Shown here: positions 1-10,193 of the stretch, one piece after another
Layout: every line of letters begins with the position of its first letter
Position numbering within the stretch: the stretch's first letter is position 1
Source: CAYZHM01 sp964478225
Lineage (GTDB): Bacteria; Pseudomonadota; Alphaproteobacteria; Micavibrionales; Micavibrionaceae
Direction: 5' to 3'
DNA: 64,000 nucleotides
Assembly: GCA_964478225.1 (NCBI GenBank)
Contig: CAYZHM010000005.1
Span: 1 to 64,000, forward strand
Translations under genes and position numbers: made by a program
The notes under the pieces: generated by a model
The model's database searches: none
Seen by the model: only the letters and a program-made list of their open reading frames with translations
What the model was told of the DNA's origin: nothing

Positions 1-231
1 AATTTTGTCTTCGTTGTGGCAGGCTCTGGTCAGGAAGCAAAAGCAGAAAAGAGAGAGATTTTCATCGGCACGCGTAAACCCGGATTTATTGAGGTTGTAA
101 AAGGATTAAAGGAAGGCGAGTTGGTTATTACAGAGGGCATGAATGCTGCGCCTGGCGCCTCTGTTCAGGTACGGGCCATTGATAAGGGTGGTGAGGAACT
201 GCAGGAGCTTTTGAAGCAGGAAGGAAAGTGA
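1..231 (+). CDS. RND efflux periplasmic adaptor (MFP/HlyD family), C-terminal end only
   Basis: The gene enters from the left edge; only the last 76 residues are visible. They read as the final beta-barrel and membrane-proximal part of a membrane fusion protein: the segment GFIEVVKGLKEGELVITEG is the usual ending, in which the adaptor returns to the inner membrane. The adaptor would bridge the inner-membrane RND pump to an outer-membrane channel. The stop lies 4 bases before the ATG of the permease, so the two are clearly co-transcribed. Family assignment rests on this short tail plus the adjacent permease; the substrate cannot be told. Confidence 0.8.
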   Translation, partial: NFVFVVAGSGQEAKAEKREIFIGTRKPGFIEVVKGLKEGELVITEGMNAAPGASVQVRAIDKGGEELQELLKQEGK

Positions 232-235
232 CACG

Positions 236-3200
236 ATGCTTCTGTCTGACATTTCTGTTAAGCGCCCGGTTTTTGCTTCTGTTATTTCGTTGTTGCTGGT
301 TGTCTTTGGTATCGTTGCCTTTACACGTCTTTCATTGCGGGAATATCCCTCAATTGATCCGCCTGTCGTTTCCATCAGCGTTAATTATCCAGGTGCTTCG
401 GCAAGCATTGTTGAAACTCGTATTACTCAAGTTATTGAAGATCGTATTTCAGGCATTGAGGGCATTGATTTCATTGAATCATCCAGCTCCGATGGAAGTT
501 CGCGTGTTACACTCGAGTTCTCAGTTGATAGAGATATAGATGATGCCGCCAACGATGTACGAGACCGCGTTTCAGGGATTCTTGATAATTTACCTGAGGA
601 GGCCGATCCCCCCGAAGTTCAGAAAGCCAATTCCGATGATGATGTGGTGGTTTGGTATAGTCTTGTTGGTGAAAATATAAGTATTCCGGAGCTTACGGAT
701 TATGCAGAACGTTATTTGGTTGAGCGTTTTTCAGTTTTGGACGGGGTTGCGAATGTCCGGGTGGGCGGTGCACAAACCTATGCGATGAGGATATGGTTGG
801 ACCGCAAGGAACTGGCGGCGCGCGGCCTAACAGCCAGTGATGTTGAACAGGCTTTGCGTTCGGAAAATGTTGAGCTTCCTGCTGGAAACATTGAATCTCT
901 GACACGCCAGTTTACGGTGCGTATCAAGCGCACTTTTCGTGATGCGGGAGATTTTAAAAATCTTGTTTTGGGCAAGGGGGTGGACGGCTATCTTGTCCGT
1001 CTTGGAGATGTGGCGCGCATTGAAAAGGGAAGCGTTGAGGACCGCGTTATTTTTCGGGGAAATGGCAGTCCGCGAGTGGGGATAGGTATATCCAAACAAT
1101 CTACGGCTAATACGATTGAGGTTGCACATGCGGCCGCCGAGATGGCTAAACGTATCAATGTAAACCTACCTGAAGACCTAAGACTGGAGCTTAGTTACGA
1201 TACTTCTATTTTTATTGAGGCCGCAATTCACGAGGTTTATGTGACACTCGGCATTGCAATTATTCTTGTGGTTTTGATGATTTATGCTTTCCTGGGAAGT
1301 GTGCGCGCGACTATTATCCCTGCCATAACGGTTCCTATTTCGCTCATTTCCACTTTTATTGTTATTTATGCCTGTGGGTTTTCGATCAATCTTCTAACAC
1401 TGTTGGCGTTGGTGTTGGCGATTGGAATTGTCGTGGACGATGCAATTATTGTGCTCGAGAATATCGTGCGCCGTATGGATGAGAAAAAGGAGACGCCTTT
1501 GGTGGCCTCTTATCTTGGGACGCGTCAAGTGGGTTTTGCAGTTATCGCCACGACGCTTGTATTGGTTTCGGTGTTTGTTCCGATCACGTTTCTGCAGGGG
1601 GATATTGGCCGCCTCTTTACCGAATTTGCACTCACGATGGCTGCTGCGATTGGTTTTTCCGGTGTTACGGCCCTTACTCTATCTCCTATGCTTGCCTCAA
1701 AAATTCTTAAAAATGAGAAAAAGGGCAATAATAAAATTGCTGATGCGATTGATAGAAATTTCATGAAAATCCGTAATACCTACATTCGAGTTCTTGGTAC
1801 TGCGCTGCGCAGACCCTTGATTGTTATAGGTGGCTTTATAGGTCTTATGTTGGTCACTATAGTTATATTCAAACAGATACCCTACGAATACACACCCACC
1901 GAAGACCGGGGGTCATTTCTTATCATGGTCAACGGGCCTGAGGGTGCTTCGTTTGCCTATATGAAGGAGTATATGGACGAAATTGAAAGACGTTTGCTTC
2001 CTTATACTCAAGATGGCGAAATTAAAACGATGATAGTGCGTGCGCCGCGTGGCTTTGGCAGCGGGGCAAGCTTTAACAGCGGTATGGTGATTGCCGTTTT
2101 GAAGGATTGGTCAGAACGCCGTTCAGGATTTGAAATTATGAATGAAATTCGAGGCAAGCTGTCTGATCTGCCTGGAGTGCGACCCTCCGTTATCATGCGC
2201 CAAGGATTTACAAGCTCGTCTTCTAAGCCTGTGCAGTTTGTGATTGGTGGCGGTACGTACGCAGAATTGGCCAAATGGCGGGATATCTTGTTAGAGAAAA
2301 TTAATGAGAATAATCCCGGTCTTAACAGTGTTGATTGGAACTATAAGGAAACTAAGCCGCAGTTTGAGGTCACGATTGATTATAACCGGGCTGCCGAGTT
2401 GGGTGTGAATGTGTCTAATATTGGTGAAACGCTGCAGACTATGCTCGGTTCGCGCCGGGTTACAACTTATATTGATAATGGGGAAGAGTATGATGTTATA
2501 GTTGAAGGTGAACGTGATGCGCAACGCACGCGGACCAGCCTTGAAAATGTTTATGTGAGATCGAACCGCACAGGAGCCCTTATTCCGCTCTCAAATCTTG
2601 TAAAAGTGGAAGAATTTGCCGATGCTGCATCCCTGAGCCGATATAACCGCGTGCGGGCCATCACGATTGAGGCGGGGCTGGAGGATGGATATAGTCTGGG
2701 TGAGGCGCTGAGCTATCTTGAAAATCTTGTCCATGAAAATTTGCCTGATAATGTGATTATTGATTACAAAGGCCAGTCGCAGGATTTTAAATATTCCAGC
2801 GGTTCCATGGCTTTTGTTTTTGCTCTGGGTCTGGTGGTGGTGTTTCTTGTTCTGGCAGGGCAATTTGAAAGCTATATTCACCCCTTAGTGATTATCCTTA
2901 CCGTGCCGCTGGCGATGGCTGGTGGGTTGCTGGGACTTTATCTGACTGGCGGGACGCTTAATATCTATTCTGAAATAGGACTATTAGCCTTGATTGGACT
3001 TTCGGCGAAGAACGGTATTTTGATTGTGGAGTTTGCTAATCAGATGCGCGATGACGGTGTGCCGTTTGACCGCGCCATTATGAAGGCATCACAACTTCGT
3101 CTTCGCCCTATTCTCATGACCAACCTTACGGCAGCGGCTGGGGCGGTTCCGCTTATTCTTTCTTCGGGTGCTGGGGCTGAGACACGCATGGTCATTGGGG

Positions 3201-3343
3201 TGGTGATTTTTGCAGGGACTTTGGCGGCGGCTCTTTTTACCATTTTTGTGGTTCCAGTGGCCTACAGCCTTTTTGCACGTAAAACTGGCTCTCCGCAGGA
3301 TGTTGCGCGCCGTCTTAAGAAAGAGAGTGAGATTTCCGGCTAG
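236..3343 (+). CDS. RND efflux transporter permease, AcrB/MexF-like
   Basis: A 1035-residue protein, the normal length for a proton-driven HAE1-type multidrug exporter of the inner membrane. The start MLLSDISVKRPVFASVISLLL is the classic first transmembrane helix. The proton-relay acidic pair lies in GIVVDDAIIVLENI (D401, D402) and the relay lysine in LSAKNGILIVEF (K925). Two large periplasmic loops and two six-helix bundles follow the family pattern. It sits directly after the adaptor gene. No outer-membrane channel gene or local regulator is visible, so the channel may lie upstream or elsewhere. Substrates are not deducible. Confidence 0.95.
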   Translation: MLLSDISVKRPVFASVISLLLVVFGIVAFTRLSLREYPSIDPPVVSISVNYPGASASIVETRITQVIEDRISGIEGIDFIESSSSDGSSRVTLEFSVDRDIDDAANDVRDRVSGILDNLPEEADPPEVQKANSDDDVVVWYSLVGENISIPELTDYAERYLVERFSVLDGVANVRVGGAQTYAMRIWLDRKELAARGLTASDVEQALRSENVELPAGNIESLTRQFTVRIKRTFRDAGDFKNLVLGKGVDGYLVRLGDVARIEKGSVEDRVIFRGNGSPRVGIGISKQSTANTIEVAHAAAEMAKRINVNLPEDLRLELSYDTSIFIEAAIHEVYVTLGIAIILVVLMIYAFLGSVRATIIPAITVPISLISTFIVIYACGFSINLLTLLALVLAIGIVVDDAIIVLENIVRRMDEKKETPLVASYLGTRQVGFAVIATTLVLVSVFVPITFLQGDIGRLFTEFALTMAAAIGFSGVTALTLSPMLASKILKNEKKGNNKIADAIDRNFMKIRNTYIRVLGTALRRPLIVIGGFIGLMLVTIVIFKQIPYEYTPTEDRGSFLIMVNGPEGASFAYMKEYMDEIERRLLPYTQDGEIKTMIVRAPRGFGSGASFNSGMVIAVLKDWSERRSGFEIMNEIRGKLSDLPGVRPSVIMRQGFTSSSSKPVQFVIGGGTYAELAKWRDILLEKINENNPGLNSVDWNYKETKPQFEVTIDYNRAAELGVNVSNIGETLQTMLGSRRVTTYIDNGEEYDVIVEGERDAQRTRTSLENVYVRSNRTGALIPLSNLVKVEEFADAASLSRYNRVRAITIEAGLEDGYSLGEALSYLENLVHENLPDNVIIDYKGQSQDFKYSSGSMAFVFALGLVVVFLVLAGQFESYIHPLVIILTVPLAMAGGLLGLYLTGGTLNIYSEIGLLALIGLSAKNGILIVEFANQMRDDGVPFDRAIMKASQLRLRPILMTNLTAAAGAVPLILSSGAGAETRMVIGVVIFAGTLAAALFTIFVVPVAYSLFARKTGSPQDVARRLKKESEISG

Positions 3344-3447
3344 GAATTCTGGGCTTTTATCTTTTTCTTCCTTATAGTGCCTCAGTTTATAGCGAAGTAG
3401 ATTTATGATTGAATTGTTGAATAGTGTTTTGAAGCATATGAAAAGCC

Positions 3448-4677
3448 ATGCCTGATAAAGAGATTGTTATTATCGGTGGAGGGCCGGCTGGCTTGATGGC
3501 GGCGGATATTTTGTCTGCACATGGTTTCAAAATAAGCGTTTATGAACGAAAGCCATCGGTGGGCAGAAAGTTTTTAATGGCTGGGCGTGGCGGGCTTAAT
3601 CTTACTCATTCCGAAGACCTCGATCTTTTTATAACTAAATATGGTCCTCAATCAGGAGTTTTACGCACAATGATTGAAGAATTTCCACCCAACTTTTTGA
3701 GAGAATGGTGCGAGGATCTTGGGCAAAAAACATTTATCGGCTCAAGCGGCAGGATATTTCCCGAAAGCTTTAAAGCATCACCACTTTTGCGGGCATGGAT
3801 GGCAAGACTTGAAAGCCAAGGTGTACGTTTTGTGCTTAATCATGACTGGATGGGATGGGAGAAAAATTCGCTTGTTTTTAAGGCCCATGAAGAGATTATT
3901 CATATCAATGCGGACGTTACCCTATTGGCGCTTGGCGGCGCTTCGTGGCCGAAGCTGGGATCGGATGGGTCATGGGTTGATATTTTAAGAAACCAGAATA
4001 TCAAGATTGTTGATTTGCAGCCTGCGAATTGTGGTTTCTTTGTTCAGTGGTCTGATATTTTTTCTCAGAAATTTGCAGGAAAACCGCTTAAAGCCATTGA
4101 TGTTTCCTTCAAAGATAAGAAAATCCCTGGTGAGATCATGATTACCGATAAAGGAATAGAAGGCGGCGTTATTTATGCACTGTCTGCCCTATTGCGGGAG
4201 GAAATTCATCAAAAGCGATCTGCGCAGATTGAAATTGATCTGAAGCCTGATCTAAGTTTTGAGACTCTAGAAGCACGTCTGCAAAAGCCACGAGTTGGCC
4301 TTTCACTTACGAATTATCTCCGCAAGACTTTAAATCTTTCTGATGTGGCGATTGGTTTAATCATGGAAAGCCCAAATCGGCAGGCGCTAGGTCAGTACAC
4401 GCCGGGGAAGATGGCAAAACTCATTAAGCATTATCCCTTGAATTTGGATGGTCCCTTTTCGATTGAGCGTGCCATATCAACGGCGGGCGGGGTTTCGTTT
4501 GATGAGGTTGACGGGAATTTGATGCTTGTGAAAAAACCTGGCGTTTTTGTTGCCGGCGAGATGTTGGATTGGGAAGCCCCCACCGGAGGATATCTCCTGC
4601 AAGCAAGCTTTAGTACTGCTGTCAGGGCTGCGAAGGGCATAATGGAATTTGCGGGCGCTCATAAGCGTCATTCCTGA
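3448..4677 (+). CDS. NAD(P)/FAD-dependent flavoprotein, HI0933/TIGR03862-like
   Basis: A 409-residue flavoprotein. An N-terminal Rossmann dinucleotide-binding motif, IIGGGPAGLMAADIL (about residues 7-21), is followed by the family signature GRKFLMAGRGGLNLTHSE, and the C-terminal FAD-contacting stretch GVFVAGEMLDWEAPTGGYLLQ is intact. This matches the TIGR03862 branch of the HI0933/BaiN flavoprotein group, whose physiological substrate is generally unknown. It stands 104 bases after the efflux permease and converges with the hybrid kinase at 4699. A related BaiN-type paralogue occurs at 26333. Confidence 0.85.
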   Translation: MPDKEIVIIGGGPAGLMAADILSAHGFKISVYERKPSVGRKFLMAGRGGLNLTHSEDLDLFITKYGPQSGVLRTMIEEFPPNFLREWCEDLGQKTFIGSSGRIFPESFKASPLLRAWMARLESQGVRFVLNHDWMGWEKNSLVFKAHEEIIHINADVTLLALGGASWPKLGSDGSWVDILRNQNIKIVDLQPANCGFFVQWSDIFSQKFAGKPLKAIDVSFKDKKIPGEIMITDKGIEGGVIYALSALLREEIHQKRSAQIEIDLKPDLSFETLEARLQKPRVGLSLTNYLRKTLNLSDVAIGLIMESPNRQALGQYTPGKMAKLIKHYPLNLDGPFSIERAISTAGGVSFDEVDGNLMLVKKPGVFVAGEMLDWEAPTGGYLLQASFSTAVRAAKGIMEFAGAHKRHS

Positions 4678-4698
4678 CCTGATGATTGTAGTACCCAA

Positions 4699-7600
4699 TC
4701 AATTTTTCATTGATGCTGCTTGTTTTAATATGGGTTTGCTTTGCAAAAATGAGGTTTTTAGATCCTCGAGAATAATGGAGAGAGCGCTAAAGTCAGCTTT
4801 TTCATTGCCTTCCATGTTTTCGGCCCTGTGTTCGAGTTCTGCGGCAAGTTCTGATACACGCATGGCGCCGACACTGGCGCTTAATGATTTTAGAGGGTGT
4901 GCTGAATCGGCCAAAGTTTTGGCATTACTGTTGGCCAAGGCTTCTTCGGCCTGAGCGATGTAGCGGGCGCTGTTCTCCAGATATTTTTCAATCATGGGGC
5001 CAAACTTTTCCTCCATTAATTCCTTCATGTCATTGAGGGTTTTCATGTCTATGTTATCGGTATTTAATTGGGATGGCTCATTGATGTTTAGTGCGTTTTC
5101 AAGGCCATTGTGATTGACCTCATCATCTTTCTTAAGCCATTTTTTAAGTACGTCCACCATAGCCCCCCTTTTAACCGGTTTTGTAATGTAGTCATCCATT
5201 CCTGCGGCGAAGCATTTTTGATCGTCACCCTTCATGGCGTAGGCCGTAAATGCGACGATCGGTGTTTTTGGGAAACCCTCTCGCTTTTCAAGTTCGCGTA
5301 TGATTTTTGTGGCCTCAAATCCATCCATTTCCGGCATGTTGCAATCCATAAATATCAGGTCAAAGTTGCGTTGTTTGGCAAGTTTGACAGCTTCTTGTCC
5401 GTTTCCTGCAGGGGTAACGTGACATCCCATTTTTGTTAGCATTGTTGTGGCAACCATTTGGTTTGTTGGATTGTCTTCCGCCAGCATAATTTGGGCGCCG
5501 TCAAAATTTGCCTCTTCTGCGTCAGTTTTTTCCCTATAATCAGCATCACGCAAACTATGCCGCGTGATTAATGTGAATGGGACTTTTCCGAGCTGCATTG
5601 ATCGAACAGCGGCCAGTGCCCGAATGATGTCATTACCGCTGCATGGTTTGGTTAAATATCCGTAGAAGCCCGTTTCTTGCATGCGCTTTCCGTCTCCTCG
5701 GCTGGGGGCGGAGGAAATCATGAGAAGTGCTGTTTTATTAAGATTTTTATCAGCCTTGATGGCTTTGGCGAGTTCTACTCCATCCATACCGGGCATCATA
5801 TAATCCAGGACGCCTATTTCAAAAGGAACACCTTTATCAACTTGTTTCCTCATAACCTCCAGAGCTTCCTTGCCTGAAGAAGCAACTACAACTTTCATAC
5901 CTGCTTTACGCATATGCTCGATTGCAATGTCCTGGGCGACCTTATTATCATCAACAATAATGGCATGGATGCCCGAGAGATCCACTGAGGGATCTATGGT
6001 CTTGCGTTCTTTTGCGCTTTCATCGATTGCCAGGCAAAAGGAAAACCAAAATTTAGAACCAAGACCAAGTGTACTGGTTAAGCCAACATCACCATCCATC
6101 ATATGCGCCAGTTCACGGCAAATTGTTAATCCTAAGCCCGTTCCTCCGAATTTACGCGTTGTGGATTCATCCGCTTGTGAGAACTTGCCAAAGACGTGCT
6201 CTTGTTTGTCTTCTGCAATCCCTATTCCGGTGTCTTCGACATAGGCGCGGAACTCCATTTTTCCGTCCTTTTCTCCTATTGCATCAATGCCGATGAGAAT
6301 ATGTCCTGCTTCTGTGAATTTTAGAGCGTTACTGGCAAGATTTAATAAAACCTGACGCACGCGGCCCGGATCCCCCATAACGTAGCGCGGGATGTCCGGC
6401 GCAAAGCGCAAGAGCATTTCCAGATCTTTTTCCTGCGCCTTGATGGCTATAAGATCGGCAACTTCTTCAATGAGCCCTTGAAGATCGAATGGAATGATTT
6501 CAAATTCCATCTTACCTGCCTCAATTTTAGAGAAATCAAGAATATCATTGACGAGCTGGAGCAAGTTTTCTGCTGAGCTGACGGCTGTTCTGGCATAAGT
6601 TTTTTGAGTTGGATCAAGATCGGTTTCAAGCAATAAATTTGTCATGCCAATCACCCCATTCATGGGCGTACGGATTTCGTGCGACATATTGGCAAGAAAT
6701 TCGGATTTCATTCTAGTTGCTTCTTCCGCCTGCGTTTTGGCTTCAGCCAGAGCTGCGCCCTGCTCTTCCAACTCTGCTGTACGTTCCTCCATTTCATCCT
6801 GCCACTTTTTGCGTTCGCTAATGTCTCTGGTAACGCCAACAAAAATTCGCTCTTCGTCTGTCCGCACCTCGGTGACTGCGAGCTCGATAGGGAATATCCG
6901 GCCATCTTTGGACTTTCCTTGAAGTTCTCTAGGTGAGCTAATGACTGAAATTACACCGGGATTGTTTGATAGTCTTAAATAGTCGTTGTGATGTTCTTTG
7001 TGATCGCCGTCAGGCATTAGCATTGTAATATTGTTGCCGATTGCCTCTTTTGCGGTATAGCCGAATGTTTTTTCTGCCATATCGTTATAGGATTGTATGA
7101 GTCCATTTTCATCAATCGTGATGATGGCATCTCCGGCCATGTCCAAGATCATTTGCATTTTTTGGTGTGAAGAATTGATTTCGTCTTCCATTTTTTTACG
7201 ACGAAGTGTCATGCTCAGAATCTCTGCTACGCCCTCGAGAAAGGCGACTTCATCCTCATTTCTCTCATGTCCTTTCTTGAGGTATAAGACAATCATCCCG
7301 AGCACTTCATCGTTGTGCAAAATAGGTATGTTATAGTCGCCCTGCTCTTGCTCGCTTTCAAAGATTTGTTCGTGATGATCCGCGATAAAGACTCTACTTT
7401 TTTCTTCTATATTCAGCCAACTGATAGACAAAAGAATATTTATGAATCCGTCGAGCATTTCTTGCATGCTTTTGTGCGACAGATTTAAATATTCAAGAAT
7501 TTTTGCACTGGCCTCTTTGTGCTGCAAAACTCTTTGAATGTCTTGCTCAGTTTTTTTACGCTGACTGATATCGCGAATTGATCCCACCATTCTGATGGGA

Positions 7601-8988
7601 TCCCCGTTCTCGTTACGAACTGTTGTGGCTTTCGCCCGAAACCATACATATTCGCCTGATTTGTGTTTCAGACGATATTCGATATTAAAGGGCACATTGT
7701 TTTTAAAATGATCTTGTACGTGGGCGGTAATGCGGTCAATGTCTCCAGGATGGAGCATTGTTAGGAACGTCTTGTAGCTTCCTTTGATTTCGTCTTCCTT
7801 ATAACCGAGGAGTTCCTTGAACTGAGGGGACCAGTACTCTTCGTCTTTTGTGATGTCCGGCCAATCCCAGATACCATCGTTTGTTCCGGCCACGGCAAGA
7901 TTAAACCTTTCTTCACTTAGCCTGAGGCGATTTGCGCTTTCCAGCGTCTTTCTTTGTAACATACTCTGCTGGCTGTAGAAAAACGTCCAAATGGCTGCTA
8001 TCAAACCAAGGCATATTCCAGCGAGTGCTATCCACCACTCTATTATGTCTTTCTTTAGCCGAGTACTTAAGTTTGTGCGCAAAAGGCTTTCAGCTTTGTT
8101 GTATTCATCCTTGAATAGGGCAATAGTTTTTGTTCCCTCATGAAAGATATTTCTGTAGTTGGATATATGGTTGTGATGCTCTTGGTCATTACGGGCTTTA
8201 GCAGCTATTTCCTTCTCCACAAGAAGCTGAAATGATTCCAGTTGGCTGAGAAGAAGGTTATCTTGCAGCTTCCTATCCCATTCACCTTCTGGCTGGGCTT
8301 TGGCCAGAATTTCCAGGGCATAGACGTATTCCAGCTTGAAGTCTTCCTGCTTGCCTTTATCGATCAGCAAGGGGCTGGCCTCTTCTAAAGCAAAGCTGCC
8401 TTTCGCTATGAGGCTAGAAAGTAGACCGCGGCTGTGAGCGACATATTCTGTTCCTTTAGGAATGATATTTACAATCAGGCTCATCATGTAATAAGAAGTC
8501 AAATCTGGGTCCAGAATAAGGTTAGATTGATTGGCAACGTCAACCATTATCTCCTGAATATTGTTTATGATGATGGTGTCCCGGTTAAATCTTTCCTCCG
8601 GCGAAAAGTTTGTGTGATCTGACAAAGCGCTTCCGAGCTGTCGCCGAAATTCAGTCCATTTTTCATAGATGGAAAATCCGTTTTCAGAACTTGTAGACAG
8701 TAGTGCCTCAACTGCCTCTATTGCAGTTTTCATGTTGTACGGCACTTGTTCAGGCATTTTTGAACTGGGGTCATTGCCGGCAATATAATTTTCGCCTCGA
8801 AAGGTTTGAAAACTGGTTTCAAGATTAAAGAGGGCGGCGTGATAATCCAGCCCAACGATTTCCTTTTTAACGAATTCTATTTCTTCGGATTCCTCGTTAA
8901 GAAATGCAAACGATACAACCAAAAAGGGCAACACAAAAAGAAACGCCATTAGAAGAAAATGGCCGGCCTTTGACTTTATAAATGTCAT
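4699..8988 (-). CDS. Hybrid sensor histidine kinase, TM-PAS-GAF-PAS-HisKA-HATPase-REC-REC-Hpt
   Basis: An inner-membrane phosphorelay kinase of 1429 residues. The start was placed at 8988 because the sequence just upstream of that ATG carries GGGAGC at good spacing; the in-frame ATGs further upstream lack this. In order: a first membrane helix (about 13-30), a roughly 290-residue extracytoplasmic sensor, a second helix (about 322-345), a PAS domain, a GAF-like domain (about 485-605), a second PAS, HisKA with H770 in MSHEIRTPMNG, an HATPase, two receivers (phospho-acceptors in GVLDYMMPGMDG and IFMDCNMPEMDG) and a C-terminal Hpt (SAHPLKSL). All four phosphorelay modules are thus in one chain. 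The second PAS retains His667 and Arg687 with FixL spacing. The ligand is unknown. Confidence 0.93.
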   Translation of the reverse strand: MTFIKSKAGHFLLMAFLFVLPFLVVSFAFLNEESEEIEFVKKEIVGLDYHAALFNLETSFQTFRGENYIAGNDPSSKMPEQVPYNMKTAIEAVEALLSTSSENGFSIYEKWTEFRRQLGSALSDHTNFSPEERFNRDTIIINNIQEIMVDVANQSNLILDPDLTSYYMMSLIVNIIPKGTEYVAHSRGLLSSLIAKGSFALEEASPLLIDKGKQEDFKLEYVYALEILAKAQPEGEWDRKLQDNLLLSQLESFQLLVEKEIAAKARNDQEHHNHISNYRNIFHEGTKTIALFKDEYNKAESLLRTNLSTRLKKDIIEWWIALAGICLGLIAAIWTFFYSQQSMLQRKTLESANRLRLSEERFNLAVAGTNDGIWDWPDITKDEEYWSPQFKELLGYKEDEIKGSYKTFLTMLHPGDIDRITAHVQDHFKNNVPFNIEYRLKHKSGEYVWFRAKATTVRNENGDPIRMVGSIRDISQRKKTEQDIQRVLQHKEASAKILEYLNLSHKSMQEMLDGFINILLSISWLNIEEKSRVFIADHHEQIFESEQEQGDYNIPILHNDEVLGMIVLYLKKGHERNEDEVAFLEGVAEILSMTLRRKKMEDEINSSHQKMQMILDMAGDAIITIDENGLIQSYNDMAEKTFGYTAKEAIGNNITMLMPDGDHKEHHNDYLRLSNNPGVISVISSPRELQGKSKDGRIFPIELAVTEVRTDEERIFVGVTRDISERKKWQDEMEERTAELEEQGAALAEAKTQAEEATRMKSEFLANMSHEIRTPMNGVIGMTNLLLETDLDPTQKTYARTAVSSAENLLQLVNDILDFSKIEAGKMEFEIIPFDLQGLIEEVADLIAIKAQEKDLEMLLRFAPDIPRYVMGDPGRVRQVLLNLASNALKFTEAGHILIGIDAIGEKDGKMEFRAYVEDTGIGIAEDKQEHVFGKFSQADESTTRKFGGTGLGLTICRELAHMMDGDVGLTSTLGLGSKFWFSFCLAIDESAKERKTIDPSVDLSGIHAIIVDDNKVAQDIAIEHMRKAGMKVVVASSGKEALEVMRKQVDKGVPFEIGVLDYMMPGMDGVELAKAIKADKNLNKTALLMISSAPSRGDGKRMQETGFYGYLTKPCSGNDIIRALAAVRSMQLGKVPFTLITRHSLRDADYREKTDAEEANFDGAQIMLAEDNPTNQMVATTMLTKMGCHVTPAGNGQEAVKLAKQRNFDLIFMDCNMPEMDGFEATKIIRELEKREGFPKTPIVAFTAYAMKGDDQKCFAAGMDDYITKPVKRGAMVDVLKKWLKKDDEVNHNGLENALNINEPSQLNTDNIDMKTLNDMKELMEEKFGPMIEKYLENSARYIAQAEEALANSNAKTLADSAHPLKSLSASVGAMRVSELAAELEHRAENMEGNEKADFSALSIILEDLKTSFLQSKPILKQAASMKN

Positions 8989-9260
8989 ATATTTAGCTCC
9001 CGATGATGCCCACTCAGTATGCATTTTTATTGTCTGCGCAATTGTTTGCAAATTATGCCTGAAATGTGGCTACCCGTTAAGGTTGAGTATTTTTGGGAGG
9101 AATACTTATCCCTCAGTTTGTCGCGTAAAAGGCGGAATTGCGATGATTACATTCTTTTAAGGCCTAATTTGTCATGCCTTTGTATGCCTTGGATTGTTTA
9201 GTGTTCAGTAAGGAATAATAATGCTTTCATGGTTTCGGGTTTAGAAATTCGGAGGCAAAA

Positions 9261-10187
9261 ATGAATGCTTTTAAAAGTGTCGTATTATCTTTGATATTTA
9301 TCAGCATTATGTTTGGAATTACCTTGGGAACTTTCATCTCAGCTTTTGCAGATAAGGATGGGTCTGAAGATGCCATAAGCATAGCAATGACGGCAGCTTT
9401 TGTTTCTGAAGAGGGTCTGGATGTTTATGCAGAAATTGCGAAGTATCTTGAGAAGAAAGTTGGACAGGATGTGAATTTTCTCTCTGGGCTTTCCTATTCC
9501 GTGGTTAATGAGATGACAGAGGCAGGAGAGGTTTCGATTGCGTTTGTTTGCGGCTATCCTTATGTACTCTCGCATGACGGCAAAGAAAATCCTCCGGTTA
9601 ATCTCATTGCCGCGCCGGTTATGCAGTCTCCTCTGTACGAAGATAAGCCTGTTTATTATTCCTATGTCATTGTGAAGGCAGATTCGCCTCTGCAGAGCTT
9701 TAAGGAGCTTAAAGGCAAGAGATGGGTCTATAACGACAAGATTTCCAATTCTGGCTATAACATGCCACGGGCAAAATTGATTGAGATTGGAGAGACAAAT
9801 GGCTTTTTCAGCAAAGTCTTGCAATCAGGCTCACATGAACAATCAATTCGTTGGGTTGCTGACGGGACAGCGGATGCGAGTGCCGTTGATTCCTTGGTCT
9901 TGGACTACGCGCTGGCCACAGGCGAAGATTACGCCAAGGGTGTAAAAATCATCGAAAAATTGGGGCCTGCAGGGATTCCGCCTATTGTACGTTCTGTTCA
10001 TCTTAGTGATGAGGAGGCGCAAAAGATTAAAGATATTCTTTTGCATATGCATGAAGATCCGGAAGGTAAGGCAATTCTAGATCGAGCGTATGTGAAACAG
10101 TTTGTGGCTGTTGATGACTCATTATTTGATGGCGTCAGGAAGATGCATCAGATGGCTGTTGATGCCAATTTTATGGAGATCAGGTAG
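9261..10187 (+). CDS. PhnD-like periplasmic phosphate/phosphonate-type substrate-binding protein
   Basis: A 308-residue secreted binding protein with an N-terminal hydrophobic signal ending near SAFA. The body matches the PhnD/phosphite-binding clade: ISIAMTAAFVSEEGLDVYAE opens the mature part, followed by VAFVCGYPYVLSHDGK-like and PVYYSYVIVKADSPL segments, then ELKGKRWVYND. An RBS, GGAGG, precedes the ATG. No ABC permease or ATPase gene is nearby; instead the stop is 6 bases before an MHYT hybrid kinase. This suggests that the protein delivers a ligand signal to that kinase rather than to a transporter. The ligand is unproven. Confidence 0.85.
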   Translation: MNAFKSVVLSLIFISIMFGITLGTFISAFADKDGSEDAISIAMTAAFVSEEGLDVYAEIAKYLEKKVGQDVNFLSGLSYSVVNEMTEAGEVSIAFVCGYPYVLSHDGKENPPVNLIAAPVMQSPLYEDKPVYYSYVIVKADSPLQSFKELKGKRWVYNDKISNSGYNMPRAKLIEIGETNGFFSKVLQSGSHEQSIRWVADGTADASAVDSLVLDYALATGEDYAKGVKIIEKLGPAGIPPIVRSVHLSDEEAQKIKDILLHMHEDPEGKAILDRAYVKQFVAVDDSLFDGVRKMHQMAVDANFMEIR

Positions 10188-10193
10188 GACGCT